A DNA stretch of 64,000 bases from an uncultured Lachnospiraceae bacterium (GTDB lineage Bacteria; Bacillota; Clostridia; Lachnospirales; Lachnospiraceae), in NCBI GenBank assembly GCA_949949005.1, contig CATLHM010000009.1, positions 62,001 to 126,000 on the forward strand, written 5' to 3'. Within the stretch, counting starts at the first letter, position 1. The number at the start of each line of letters is the position of its first letter. Below the pieces are notes generated by a model. It saw only the letters and a list, made by a program, of their open reading frames with translations. It had not been told where the DNA came from and made no database searches. This document shows positions 1 to 9,673 of the stretch, in pieces. The translations under genes and the position numbers were made by a program.

Positions 1-1302
1 CCGGACATTTACCGGGTGCATCACGGCAATGTGTCGGCGCTGCTGCGGGAAAACACAGAGGATGAGATGAAATCCACGGAGGAAAAGATCGTCACAGGGG
101 CTACCGTAACCCTGGAGCTGGGGATTGATATCGGCTCTCTTGACCAGGCCGTGCAGATCGGGGCTCCCCTTAACGTGTCCAGCTTTGCCCAAAGGCTGGG
201 GCGCTGTGGACGCAGGGGCCAGGTTCCCCAGATTCTTTTTACCTTTGTGGAGAGCATCAAGATCAATTCCTCGGATACCCTTGGGCCCATCAACTGGGAG
301 TTTATACGCACCATTGCCATCATTGAACTTTATCTGCGGGAGCATTGGATCGAGCCCATCCCGCCCCTGAAACACGCCTATAACCTTTTATACCATCAGA
401 CCATGAGCGTACTTAAAAGCAGTGGGGAAATGTCCCCGGCCGGGCTGGCTCAGGCGGTGCTTTCCCTGGCCTGCTTTCAGGAAATATCCAAGGAGGATTA
501 CAAAAAGCTTCTGGGCTATCTGATTCATATCGACCAGCTCGAGCGCACCGAGCACGGCGGCCTTGTGATCGGGCGCGCAGGGGAAAAGGTGGTGAACAGC
601 CACAAATTCCTGACGGTGTTTTTGGCGCCGGAATATCTGCTGGTGAAGGATGAGAACCGCACCATCGGCACGGTGGACAAGGTTTATCCGGTGGGGACGC
701 GCTTTGCCCTTGCGGGGATGTCCTGGGAGACGGTGGACGTAAACGTGCGCTCCAAGGTGCTCTTTGTCAAGCGGGTACAAGGAATCTCGGCGGTGGACTG
801 GGATATGGATTTTGAGGTAGATCTGCACACCATACTGGTTCGCAAGATCCGCAGTATTTTGACGGGAGAGGAGGAATATAAGTATTTAAGCCAAAGATGT
901 GAGGAGCGCCTTGGCGAGATCCGCTATATTGCCCGCAACAGCGGGATTCTGGAGCATTTGGTGACTGCCCTGTCAGATAAAAAATTCGCCGTCTTTCCCT
1001 GGGTGGGAACCAGGCAGCTTACCACGCTCCATTATGCCCTGTTGCAGAGGAAGATAAAGAGCAGGCGGCTTTGGAGCACTACCCTTTATCTGGAAGTCAT
1101 CTTCGGCGGCACGGCCCAGGAATTGGAGGCTATCATCCGGGATATTCTGGGCTCAGACCTGGATCTCTATACGCTGCCTTTGCCCGATAAGATACAGCTT
1201 CGGGGAAAATATAACGAATTTGTTCCTCCGGAGCTTTTGCGCAAGCAGTTTATTGAGGATTATCTGGATTTTGAGGGATTAAAATGTGGGGTTCTGCCTT
1301 AA
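1..1302 (+). CDS. Lhr-like DEAD/DEAH-box helicase, C-terminal part (5' end outside window)
   Basis: The frame is open from base 1, so the gene starts upstream; 433 residues are visible. Superfamily 2 helicase motifs V and VI lie near the left edge (TLELGIDIG, then QRLGRCGRRG with the arginine finger). They are followed by a long region with a winged-helix-like and beta-rich part, the layout of Lhr-type helicases that act on nucleic acid in the cytoplasm. The ATP-binding motifs I-III must lie outside the window. A GTG at base 16 is only an internal valine codon, not a start. No partner gene is visible on this side. Lhr-like is inferred from the long post-helicase region; a plain DEAD/DEAH helicase is the alternative. 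Confidence 0.85.
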   Translation, partial: PDIYRVHHGNVSALLRENTEDEMKSTEEKIVTGATVTLELGIDIGSLDQAVQIGAPLNVSSFAQRLGRCGRRGQVPQILFTFVESIKINSSDTLGPINWEFIRTIAIIELYLREHWIEPIPPLKHAYNLLYHQTMSVLKSSGEMSPAGLAQAVLSLACFQEISKEDYKKLLGYLIHIDQLERTEHGGLVIGRAGEKVVNSHKFLTVFLAPEYLLVKDENRTIGTVDKVYPVGTRFALAGMSWETVDVNVRSKVLFVKRVQGISAVDWDMDFEVDLHTILVRKIRSILTGEEEYKYLSQRCEERLGEIRYIARNSGILEHLVTALSDKKFAVFPWVGTRQLTTLHYALLQRKIKSRRLWSTTLYLEVIFGGTAQELEAIIRDILGSDLDLYTLPLPDKIQLRGKYNEFVPPELLRKQFIEDYLDFEGLKCGVLP

Positions 1303-1476
1303 TCTTTTTGTGGCTTTGGGCGAATGCCGATAAACCGCATTAGATGGGGATTTTTTTGGAATGGGGTCTGGTGCTTTTGAGCTATTTTGGCTGAATTTTG
1401 GTGGGGAGTTGAACTCAAAAAGTGCAAAGAGAGATTTGGTATTATGTCAAGAAAAAAGTACGCATCCCATTCCTTT

Positions 1477-2469
1477 TTACCAATATTGCTTTACCAATTC
1501 GCTGGATTCATTTTCAGTCAGCTGAAACCTTTCCGCGATCCGTTTTATTGTCTCTACCAAAGAGATACCTAAATCTTTATATGTCTCCACCGCACCCTCG
1601 ATCTTGCTTTCTTCTCGCATTTGTTGAATCGCCAAACACATATTCACTTCTCCTTTCCCTTCGGGATATTTCAACTTGGATCCCGTGACAATATTTATTA
1701 CTTCCGCTGCCTGCCGTTCTATGCTTTGAAATTTTATGTTTTCTTTTACAATTTTATCCAGTGTTTGCTTGTCTTTGGAATACTTAATATATAGCATTAC
1801 TTCACGCAAGTTTGAGTGAAACTCATTAATTTCGTCATCCGACATTTCCTTTGGGGCGATCAGGTTCACATGGTAATCCGGTGCATGTGAAAGAATTGCA
1901 TCGTCCACATCGGAATACATTTCTTTTAGGGAGAGCGGCGCATCCCAGCTGTCTGATCCAAAATATATTACAAGGGTGACCACAGGGATAAGGCGGTCTG
2001 TCTTCCAGAAGCCGCTTAAGAACTCACCGTCTGTTGGAGCCTCTTTTTCTTGTGGATTATCTGCCTGTTTTGATTTCGATTCCTTCATGGCCTGTGTATG
2101 GGCCTTGGCCGCCTCGCTGACTTGGTGGGATAGCTGGAGAAAATCATAAACCCCATTCTTGACTGGAAGGGCATAATGGATCTCAGATTGGTTTTCGATA
2201 CCCATGACACAGTATGCTGTTCTGCCGTCCGTCATTGCATACAGAAGCTTCAGCACATCCCGGTATTTCTGCTCCGGTACACCGGCACCGCTGGCTCCAT
2301 ATGGAATCACAATCTCCGTAGTGTCCAGTTCCGTCAGCCGGGCCGGGTCGATCTTCTGATTCCCATGGTATAAAAGCTGGTTGAACGCATCTGCAAAGAC
2401 TACCGGATTCTCGATATATTCCTTTGTTATAGTATCTATCTTTCCTATGATAAAATTCCTTTCTTTCAT
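1477..2469 (-). CDS. Rpn-family (PD-(D/E)XK) recombination-promoting nuclease / putative transposase
   Basis: The 330-residue product has the build of the Rpn / PF04754 group: an N-terminal nuclease-like half with a GIENQSEIHYALPVK segment (the ExQ-type catalytic region), a hydrophobic core strand (PVVTLVIYFG), and a helical C-terminal tail ending in a short LTENES-type helix. Family members are DNA endonucleases that promote RecA-independent recombination. The gene stands alone, reads against the helicase gene, and has its own promoter (TTGAGA, 17 bases, TATACT) just upstream. Its tail has the same design as the tails repeated at 35-40 kb. Nuclease activity is inferred from the family. Confidence 0.75.
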   Translation of the reverse strand: MKERNFIIGKIDTITKEYIENPVVFADAFNQLLYHGNQKIDPARLTELDTTEIVIPYGASGAGVPEQKYRDVLKLLYAMTDGRTAYCVMGIENQSEIHYALPVKNGVYDFLQLSHQVSEAAKAHTQAMKESKSKQADNPQEKEAPTDGEFLSGFWKTDRLIPVVTLVIYFGSDSWDAPLSLKEMYSDVDDAILSHAPDYHVNLIAPKEMSDDEINEFHSNLREVMLYIKYSKDKQTLDKIVKENIKFQSIERQAAEVINIVTGSKLKYPEGKGEVNMCLAIQQMREESKIEGAVETYKDLGISLVETIKRIAERFQLTENESSELVKQYW

Positions 2470-2493
2470 GGGAGGTTCTTTCCCATTGATAAC

Positions 2494-2522
2494 AGTATAC
2501 GCTGAAAAAGAATTTTTCTCAA
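2494..2522 (-). promoter_or_regulatory. Sigma-70-type promoter of the Rpn-family gene
   Basis: Read leftward, TTGAGA (2522-2517) is followed by 17 bases and TATACT (2499-2494). This is a near-consensus vegetative promoter placing the start of transcription roughly 20 bases before the ATG at 2469. Confidence 0.6.
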
Positions 2523-2641
2523 TAGCCTTTTAAAATCTTTAAGGTCTAATCTGCTTATCAATCTGCTTAATGATTTCAGGGCGGGCAAGATTTGAAATTT
2601 AAATGTGATGAACTTCTGATATCTTCTGGTTTGCATCCGTA

Positions 2642-3235
2642 TTATCCCGGCGTCTGAGAGAGGGCGGTTCCCTTTGCCACCGCACTGTTAATGGAGACTC
2701 GTAGCGACAGAGCCAGATAAGCGGTCATTTCCTCTCTGGTACGGATGCTTCTGTCAAGAAACCAGTCCAGAAGGATTCCGGTAAGCGCATTGATATAAAA
2801 ATCACAGAGAAACTGCTTGTAATTGGGCTCAAGAGTCAAAGAGCCCTCTTGCTCCGCCTCCTCTATGAGAAGGTCAATACATGTCTTAAAATCCGCAAAG
2901 AAAAACCGCTTCATGCCCTCTCTCCCCACAGCGTCATAGACGCAGTTGAGGATATGGCTGTTGGCATCCACATAATCAATGACAAAACTGATGACTTCGT
3001 CGTAGTCATTGGGCATGTGAAACTGCTTTACCACCGTTAACGCCTCCTGCTCCAGCATCCACCGGAGCAGGTCGTAGATATCCTCGAAATGATAATAAAA
3101 GGTCTTGCGGTTCAGATTACAGTCAGCGCAGATTTCGCTGACCGTGATCTGAGAGAGGGGTTTTATCTCCATAAATTTCTTGAGTGAGCCGGTCATAGCC
3201 TGACGGGTATGCAGGCTCATTTCATCATGAGTCAT
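2642..3235 (-). CDS. TetR/AcrR-family transcriptional regulator
   Basis: A 197-residue protein with an N-terminal helix-turn-helix (residues about 25-50; ITVSEICADCNLNRKTFYYHF is the recognition region) and an all-helical C-terminal ligand or dimer domain. The frame is open further upstream, but the start at 3235 is chosen because AAGGAGCG lies just ahead of it and the helix-turn-helix then has the normal distance from the N terminus. It is the last gene of a leftward operon behind the MMPL exporter and the GLUG surface protein, only 45 bases after the latter. A role as the operon's own repressor, acting at the palindrome at 9543-9565, is inferred from position. Confidence 0.85.
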   Translation of the reverse strand: MTHDEMSLHTRQAMTGSLKKFMEIKPLSQITVSEICADCNLNRKTFYYHFEDIYDLLRWMLEQEALTVVKQFHMPNDYDEVISFVIDYVDANSHILNCVYDAVGREGMKRFFFADFKTCIDLLIEEAEQEGSLTLEPNYKQFLCDFYINALTGILLDWFLDRSIRTREEMTAYLALSLRVSINSAVAKGTALSQTPG

Positions 3236-3279
3236 AAAAGGTCGCTCCTTTTCGGCGTACAAAGGCAGGCACAAAAGGC

Positions 3280-6200
3280 CTAATGGCGCCGTTTTCTTTG
3301 ATGTCTGATCAATATTCCCATCGCTGCAAGCATAAGGGCTCCCAGGAGGGCTGCAAGAAGGATACGGCCCGGTTCCAGGGAAGAAGGAGAATTCGTGCAG
3401 GCAAAGGTAAGGCCTGATTCTTCCGACGAAAAGACCAGATAGCTTCCGTCTCTCTGCGCCTGAATGGGCTGCCAGGTATTGTCCTTGTAAAGGGACAGCT
3501 CCGGGCGTTTTATGGTTTCCGGAACCAGGTAGCGGAAGGTAAAGGGGCCGGAGGAGGAATCCTCCAAAGAAACCTTCCAGCATTCGAAGGCCCCTTTTGT
3601 ATTTTCAGGTAAAACAGAGGCGGGGGAGAGTACCAGACGATTCTCCGGCGAAAACTCACCTTCCATCAAAAGGATGGGTCTCTCTCCCGTTTTGAGTTCG
3701 CTTTCAAGAGCCGTGATATATTCTGTGTAAACAGCATTTATGGTGCGGTCAAAGGTGATGGAATCATAGTCAAAGCTTTCCCATTTTCCGGTATAACCCT
3801 CCTTTTCGGGAAGGGGAGGAAGCTGCTCATGCCCAAAACTGTCCCCGTACTGTAAGGTGACTTTAGAAAGCGTTTGGCCGTCTGCCACAAAGGTCAGAAA
3901 AATGTTTTGGAACATTTCCGGCAGTCCGGGAACAGCCATAAAATTTTCATAAGAAAGAGGTTCGGCGTGGCCGCCGTAGCTGACGCCATCCACCCCCGCA
4001 GGACAGTCCTCCACAAAGAAATTGTTTTCCAGTAAGGAAAGCTCCTTAGCCTTTCCGGCAATGGAGCCGGAAAAGCTTTCGGCTTCCGGAATATTTACCA
4101 TACTATAGCAATCCTTGATGGTGGAACCATAGCCAGCGATGCCGCCTACCTGCTCTTTTCCTGTGAGCGTGCATTTGGCATAGCAGGAACGGATGAGGGC
4201 GGTGCTGTAACCTGCGATTCCGCCGGTCATATTGCCTTCACTGCTCACGTTTCCGTTTCCGGTGGATTCTAAGATCATTCCCATGGTCATTTCCCCGGCA
4301 ATCCCTCCGGTGCGGTCCTTTTTCCCCTCCACAACGCCGGAATTTTCGCACTGCCGGACAACCATCCGCTCTTTATAGCGGAAATTCAGGGAAAGGACAT
4401 TGCTAAAATCCAGATCGTTTTCCGGATCCAGGTTATTTTCTCTGGAAAGGGAGCCTGCAATTCCTCCGGTGTTTAAATCCCCTTTGATCTCTCCGCGGTT
4501 GCTGCAATTCATCACCTTGCCGGTTATGTCGCCGGGCTGGTCTTTGTCGGAAACATCCTCCAGAAGATCATCCGGGTTTGGGGTCTCATACTCCGTAATA
4601 ATGCTGGTGATCACATGAACCTGGTCGATCACCGCCTGGAAATCCTCCAGCAGGATCTGATTTTCTTCATTCATCATGGCATTTAAGAGCCGCGTGTCCG
4701 AAATGATGGCGGAAAAGCTGCTGCTCAAGGAATTCTGGGCGCTGGCCAGACGGAAGCTGGCCAGGTTAGCCTGCTCCTTAAGGGTGTCCTGGACGCTGCG
4801 CAGCACCTGGGAAGCGTCCTGATAGACATGATCCTGGGCTTCGTTTATCCTATCCTCGATTTTGTCCCGGTCAATGCTGTCCATCACATCATCCAAAGTG
4901 ATTCCCATGGTGGGAAATGGCCATTGGTTCGGCCATTCTGCGGGCCAGCCCGCAGCGAAGGGATTATTAGTGGGTAACGGCGTCGGCGTAGGCACAGGTG
5001 AGGGTTCGGGCGAGGACCCAGGTGAGGTCTCAGGCGTTGGCGTTGATGTTGGCGCTGGCGTTTCGACGGGGGTAGCAGTGGCCTCCGCCTCAGAGTCGCC
5101 GCCAACAGCCGCCGAGTCACCGTCCACAGAACCAGATTCGTTGTCCGCAGGCTGGTCTTGAGAGGAATCCTTGTCATTGTCGGTCTTGTTTTCACCCTCA
5201 GTTTCAAGCTGCTGGGGCTCTAAGGCAGACTGGTTCTGGGAAAAAAGGATTCTGGCAACATAATCCCCTTCTTGCACCGACACCGATTTGTCAGGGGTGG
5301 GCTGGGAGGTTTTTGACGGCTCCGCTGAGGGTGCCACAGCAGGAGTGGGTAGGGAGGTTTCCGCTGGCGCCTCTGATGGAGCTACGGTCGGTGTAGGCGA
5401 GGAGGTTTCCGTCGGTGCCGCTGTTGGCGTTCCGGCCGGAGTAGGTGTGGAAGTTTCCGTGGGCTCCGGTGTGGGTGTCTGCGTTGGGTCTGGCGTCGGC
5501 AGCTCCGAAGGCGTAGGGGTGGGCGTTTCCGAAGGATTTGGCGAGAGCGCAGGCCATGAGAGGGAACCTGAGGGCCAGGGCATGCCGGAAGGCCAGGGCA
5601 TGTCGGAAGGCCAGGGCGAAAAAGAGGGCCTTGGCAGTTCATCCAGAAAGTCCAGGGACAAAGGCTTAGGAGAAGGAAGCACTGTCAAATCCGTAAGGGC
5701 GGCAAAATCATTCAGATGGTTTCCAGTATCGGAGAGGATCTGGTCAACAGCCTGCTGGGCACCCTCCACGGAATTCAATAGCTGGTCAATCTGCCCTGTG
5801 AGTCTCTCTGAGGTTCCGGAAGCATCGGAATTGAGCCGGGTGAGCAGGTCGTGAAGCTTTTCAAATTCAGTGTCCAGCTTTTGCAGGGTGTCTTCCAGAT
5901 ATTCCAGCTCGCTGCTGGGCTCCATCTGTCCTACAATGCCGCCGATATCTTTTCTTCCATATAAATGGCCCGTATTAACGCAGCCTTCGATATAGCCAGT
6001 CTGGCTTCCCGCAATGCCGCCAATGTTATAACCCACATGCTGATAGCCAACAGTCCCTTCATTGGTGCAGGCTTTGATGATGCCGGGATTGCTGCCTGCA
6101 ATACCGCCGATATCCGTGACGGAAGCGGCATTTTCCGTGGTGAGGAAGTCCGTGATGGCGGTTTCGGCATTGAGCTGAGTCAAGTCAATACTGTTGTGTT

Positions 6201-6939
6201 CGGCGGTGGTGTTGACATGGCTGCGGTTGACGGAGCCTGTGATGCAGCCCTCATTGCAGCCTGCGATCCCTCCCGTCAGGTGGCGGCCGCTGATCATGCC
6301 GTTTGCACTACAGCCGGAAATTATGCCGGTGAGCTCATTGGTTCCCGCGATCCCACCCACACGGTCGCCGCCGGTGATATTTCCGGAGCAATGACAGTCG
6401 GAAAGATAGCCGGCATTGGATCCGGCCAGCATGGCAAGGCCCGAGTGGGAGTGTCCGGCCTGGGCAATTCCGGACAGAGTTAATTGGTAGATCTGTCCAC
6501 TTTCCTGGATATAACGGAAGAGACCGATGTTGTTGCTGCCTCCCTCCAGGCTGATTCCGCTGATGGTGTGGCCCTGTCCCAAAAAGCATCCGCCGAAGGT
6601 GGGGATGGGTGAGAAAGGGGTATCGCTCAGATCCAGATCGTTGTCCAGCACAAATACCTTGTTTTGGGACCAGGTATCCAGGGTACAGCTCTCTGCAAAG
6701 GAGAGAAAATCCTCTACACTGGCAATATGTATGGCTTCTGTCTCGGCTAAAGGGAAATTCCCGGCGGCTTCATTGAAATTTTCCAAAGTATCTTCCATGT
6801 TTTCCGCATTGGCCGTCAATGTCTGGGACAGGGTACTGGCAGAGGCGGAGCCAGAGAAGAGGCCGGACAAAAGCATGGAAAACCCAAGGGAAAAGGAAAG
6901 TGTTCTGTAAAAAGTGTCTTTTCTGTCTTTTCTATTCAT
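3280..6939 (-). CDS. Large secreted or membrane-anchored surface protein with GLUG repeats and Pro/Thr-rich stalk
   Basis: A 1,219-residue protein. The start at 6939 has GGAGGA upstream and gives a signal peptide (basic start, hydrophobic stretch, Ala-Ser-Ala end). The N-terminal half carries repeated GLUG-type units (pattern VGGIAG...GxI..C.N.G), then a predicted coiled coil, then a long Pro/Thr/Ser/Glu stalk (about residues 520-720) with Trp-Pro repeats on both sides. More GLUG units, a beta-rich region and one C-terminal membrane helix followed by a basic tail complete it. No LPXTG motif was seen, so anchoring is by the membrane helix. Its first bases overlap the MMPL gene by 8 bases, implying translational coupling. 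Adhesin-like or matrix function is a guess. Confidence 0.85.
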   Translation of the reverse strand: MNRKDRKDTFYRTLSFSLGFSMLLSGLFSGSASASTLSQTLTANAENMEDTLENFNEAAGNFPLAETEAIHIASVEDFLSFAESCTLDTWSQNKVFVLDNDLDLSDTPFSPIPTFGGCFLGQGHTISGISLEGGSNNIGLFRYIQESGQIYQLTLSGIAQAGHSHSGLAMLAGSNAGYLSDCHCSGNITGGDRVGGIAGTNELTGIISGCSANGMISGRHLTGGIAGCNEGCITGSVNRSHVNTTAEHNSIDLTQLNAETAITDFLTTENAASVTDIGGIAGSNPGIIKACTNEGTVGYQHVGYNIGGIAGSQTGYIEGCVNTGHLYGRKDIGGIVGQMEPSSELEYLEDTLQKLDTEFEKLHDLLTRLNSDASGTSERLTGQIDQLLNSVEGAQQAVDQILSDTGNHLNDFAALTDLTVLPSPKPLSLDFLDELPRPSFSPWPSDMPWPSGMPWPSGSLSWPALSPNPSETPTPTPSELPTPDPTQTPTPEPTETSTPTPAGTPTAAPTETSSPTPTVAPSEAPAETSLPTPAVAPSAEPSKTSQPTPDKSVSVQEGDYVARILFSQNQSALEPQQLETEGENKTDNDKDSSQDQPADNESGSVDGDSAAVGGDSEAEATATPVETPAPTSTPTPETSPGSSPEPSPVPTPTPLPTNNPFAAGWPAEWPNQWPFPTMGITLDDVMDSIDRDKIEDRINEAQDHVYQDASQVLRSVQDTLKEQANLASFRLASAQNSLSSSFSAIISDTRLLNAMMNEENQILLEDFQAVIDQVHVITSIITEYETPNPDDLLEDVSDKDQPGDITGKVMNCSNRGEIKGDLNTGGIAGSLSRENNLDPENDLDFSNVLSLNFRYKERMVVRQCENSGVVEGKKDRTGGIAGEMTMGMILESTGNGNVSSEGNMTGGIAGYSTALIRSCYAKCTLTGKEQVGGIAGYGSTIKDCYSMVNIPEAESFSGSIAGKAKELSLLENNFFVEDCPAGVDGVSYGGHAEPLSYENFMAVPGLPEMFQNIFLTFVADGQTLSKVTLQYGDSFGHEQLPPLPEKEGYTGKWESFDYDSITFDRTINAVYTEYITALESELKTGERPILLMEGEFSPENRLVLSPASVLPENTKGAFECWKVSLEDSSSGPFTFRYLVPETIKRPELSLYKDNTWQPIQAQRDGSYLVFSSEESGLTFACTNSPSSLEPGRILLAALLGALMLAAMGILIRHQRKRRH

Positions 6940-9472
6940 GACTGTCCTCCGTCTTACTGTTGTCAGTGAGCTTTTGAGAATCAATTGCGGCAGATAAGTT
7001 CGTATTCGTATCCTTCTCACTGCTCTCCGGCGCTTCTTCTGCCTCTTGTGGCTGCGCCAGGGGAACGGCCTTGCCGGAGATAACAAGAGCCTCCATATCC
7101 CCCCGCACGATTCCGTAAAAGTTACCCTCAACCATACCGTTTACAGTTCCCCGGATATGGCCCTGGACACGGGTGATTCCGGAGAAAGATTTGGGTGAGA
7201 GATTGATTTTGTTCAGCTCAAAGCTGGTGCGCTCAATGATATGGTCGCCAAGCACCAGGATCTGGGGAAGGACGCCAAGCACCAGAACGATAGAGACAAT
7301 GGTGCCCCTGCTAAGGCAGACCCCGATAGCGGAAACAATAGGGTTGGTGGACATCTGCCCGATCAGCGCCGCGGCGGAGGCCAGGATGGAGCCGGAGGTA
7401 AAGATGGTAGGGAATGCCTGGTTTAACGCCTCTATGATGGCCTGCTTCGGATGCATTTCCTGTTTCAGCTCCTTGTAATGGCTGGAGATCACAATGGCAT
7501 AATCAATATTTGCTCCCATCTGGATCGCGTTCACAATCAGATAGCTCAGGAAGAAAAGCGGCTCGTTTTGCAGGTAAGGGAAGGAAAAATTAATCCAGAT
7601 ACTTCCCTGGATGACCACAATGAGCAGCACCGGAAGTCCTGCGGAGTTAAAGGTGAATAAAAGTATTATGATAACAAACAGGGCGGAGAGAATGCTGATC
7701 AGCATATTATCCTGGCTGAAAGAGGTGGACAGGTCGTAATCGCTGGTGGAATTGCCTACCACATATACATTTTTCCCCGCATAGAAACGTCCGGCTTCCC
7801 GTTGGATCACCTTCAAAAAGTCAAAGGTTTCCTGACTTTCCTCGGGAAGATTCAGATATACTACAAGACGGGAATAGCGGTCGGTTTTGAGCTGAAGCTT
7901 TGCCTTTTCAAGCTGGTCAAAAAGCTCATCCAAGGTATCCTGGATATCCCCTTCCAGAGTGATATTGCCGGCTTCCATCTGCTCTTTGAGAAACAAAAAC
8001 ATATCAAAGAGGGGAACCTGATAGTTATTCAGTCCGTTTAAGATCTGACCATACTGGCTGTCATTCACCGCATAGGCGGAATAGAGCAGGTTGGCCAGCT
8101 CATATTCGATACCCGCCAGCTCTGAAAACTCTCTGGGATTTAAGGCGTCGGTGAGCACATAGCCATCCATGGCTTCAATATTGGCAAGCCCCATGGCAGA
8201 TTTCACCTCTGGATAGCTCTCCAGTGCATGCAGGATTGCACCCTCCGATTCATAGCTGCCGGAGGGAACGATTACGGCCACCATATTGGAGGTGCCAAAG
8301 GTATTTTTGATCTTTTGATAGGAAATCTGACTTTCGTTCTGCTTGGCGGTGGTCAGATCGGTGGCGCTGTAGCAGTAAGGACATTTGTTAGCCCAGATGG
8401 CGGTCACGGCCACCACGCCTATGAAAAGGAAGGGAACGATAAAGCGTGTCATCACATCGAACTTCCCAAGCAAGGTGATAGAGGGAAGGAGCTTACGGTG
8501 TTTGGTCTTGTCAATCAGCTTGCTGAAAAGCATCAGCAGGCCTGGCATCAAGGTAAAGACGGATAGAAGGCTCAGCAGGATGGCTTTAATCAGCACTGTG
8601 GAGAGATCCATACCAATCCGGAAATGCATAAACGCCAGAGCGGCAAGGCCGGATATGGTGGTGAGGGAGGAAGAGGAAATCTCGGGGATCGCCTTGGAAA
8701 GGGCGGCAATACAGGCCTCCCTGGCCGCCATGGTCTCGTGTTCGTCGCTGAAGCGGTGGCAGAGGATGATGGCATAGTCAATAGCCAGGGCAAGCTGCAA
8801 AACCACGGTTACGGAGTTAGAGACAAAGGAGATGGTTCCGCACAGAAAGTTGGTTCCCATATTGAGCAGGGCCGCAGTCCCAAAGGTGGCGATCAGCACG
8901 GGAACCTCCGCATAGGAGCGGGAGGTCAGGGTCAGAACCAGTACGATGATGACGGCGGCGATCATTACCACCACCTGCATTTCCTTTTGCAGTTCCGCCG
9001 CGGTATCGGCGCCTACCTCTGAATTTATGTAAGTGTCATAGCCTCCCAAAAGCTCTTTGATCTGCTCCATTGCCAGGATGCTGACCTCATCGGTGGCAGT
9101 GCCGTCAAAGGTAACGTCAAAGAGGGCGGAGGTATTTTTGTAGTGCTCTTTTGTGCTGTCGAATTCCACACCGGAGACACCCTCCACAGCCTCTAAGGCT
9201 TCCCTGAGCTTTTCGCCCCTTTCATAGGAAATGTTAGAGACCATAACCCTGGCGGAACCATAGGTAACAAACTCCTCGTTCATAATGGTAAGGCCCTGCC
9301 GGGTTTGTGTTTCTTCCGGAAGATAGGTGGTGATGTCGTTTTCCACCTGAACCCAGCCGGTGGAAAAAACACAGAAGACTAAAGCGAAAATGTAAAGAAG
9401 AAAAAACAGGTTTCTTTTGTCTACGATAAAAGTAGCCAGTTTTTCCATGGGAGATGTCCCGCTTTCTTTCAT
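6932..9472 (-). CDS. MMPL/RND-family membrane exporter
   Basis: 846 residues in the classic RND plan: one N-terminal membrane helix, a large external domain (about residues 40-210), a five- to six-helix block, a second external domain and a second helix block. Such proteins use the proton gradient to export lipids, glycolipids or drugs. The start at 9472 has AAAGGA upstream; the frame stays open further out but without a ribosome site. The cytoplasmic C terminus has an unusual run of short GxxxG strands (VQGHIRGTVNGMVEGN and similar) like a small bactofilin-type solenoid, then a Glu/Ser-rich end. It is first in the operon with the GLUG protein and TetR regulator, suggesting export or modification of an envelope component. 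Confidence 0.88.
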   Translation of the reverse strand: MKESGTSPMEKLATFIVDKRNLFFLLYIFALVFCVFSTGWVQVENDITTYLPEETQTRQGLTIMNEEFVTYGSARVMVSNISYERGEKLREALEAVEGVSGVEFDSTKEHYKNTSALFDVTFDGTATDEVSILAMEQIKELLGGYDTYINSEVGADTAAELQKEMQVVVMIAAVIIVLVLTLTSRSYAEVPVLIATFGTAALLNMGTNFLCGTISFVSNSVTVVLQLALAIDYAIILCHRFSDEHETMAAREACIAALSKAIPEISSSSLTTISGLAALAFMHFRIGMDLSTVLIKAILLSLLSVFTLMPGLLMLFSKLIDKTKHRKLLPSITLLGKFDVMTRFIVPFLFIGVVAVTAIWANKCPYCYSATDLTTAKQNESQISYQKIKNTFGTSNMVAVIVPSGSYESEGAILHALESYPEVKSAMGLANIEAMDGYVLTDALNPREFSELAGIEYELANLLYSAYAVNDSQYGQILNGLNNYQVPLFDMFLFLKEQMEAGNITLEGDIQDTLDELFDQLEKAKLQLKTDRYSRLVVYLNLPEESQETFDFLKVIQREAGRFYAGKNVYVVGNSTSDYDLSTSFSQDNMLISILSALFVIIILLFTFNSAGLPVLLIVVIQGSIWINFSFPYLQNEPLFFLSYLIVNAIQMGANIDYAIVISSHYKELKQEMHPKQAIIEALNQAFPTIFTSGSILASAAALIGQMSTNPIVSAIGVCLSRGTIVSIVLVLGVLPQILVLGDHIIERTSFELNKINLSPKSFSGITRVQGHIRGTVNGMVEGNFYGIVRGDMEALVISGKAVPLAQPQEAEEAPESSEKDTNTNLSAAIDSQKLTDNSKTEDSHE

Positions 9473-9503
9473 TGAGATCAATCCTTTCTTAACTACTAAA
9501 AGA

Positions 9504-9531
9504 ATTATAAAACCTGTACTGAGAATAACAA
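9504..9531 (-). promoter_or_regulatory. Promoter of the MMPL-GLUG-TetR operon
   Basis: Read leftward, TTGTTA (9531-9526), 16 bases, then a perfect TATAAT (9509-9504). Transcription would begin about 25 bases before the MMPL start codon. Confidence 0.55.
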
Positions 9532-9542
9532 TACCCAAAATA

Positions 9543-9565
9543 GGACATTTGTCCGGCAAATGTCC
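9543..9565. promoter_or_regulatory. Inverted repeat, candidate TetR operator
   Basis: GGACATTTG and CAAATGTCC form perfect 9-base arms around a 5-base centre. The left part is itself a second palindrome (GGACA TT TGTCC). The site lies between the leftward MMPL promoter and the rightward RsmF promoter, 12 bases upstream of the former -35 box. Binding by the operon's TetR protein is inferred from location. Confidence 0.55.
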
Positions 9566-9581
9566 CTCCCGGTGAACCGTA

Positions 9582-9610
9582 TTGCAATTAGAGGGCGAAA
9601 GCGTTATAAT
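9582..9610 (+). promoter_or_regulatory. Promoter of the RsmF-like gene
   Basis: TTGCAA (9582-9587), exactly 17 bases, then TATAAT (9605-9610), 63 bases ahead of the ATG at 9674. Confidence 0.6.
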
Positions 9611-9673
9611 AAAGCGTATCGGAAAGAAAACCAAAGAGGACGATCAAGGGGATGACCGGAGGGAAAGATCACA

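Noticed and set aside
3236..3583. N-terminal extension of the TetR gene
   Set aside because: The extension overlaps the GLUG gene in another frame, and the ribosome site lies before codon 3235.
5288..5854. 188-codon frame opposite the Pro/Thr-rich stalk of the GLUG gene
   Set aside because: It arises from the low-complexity repeat (Gly/Val-rich on the other strand) and has no ribosome site.
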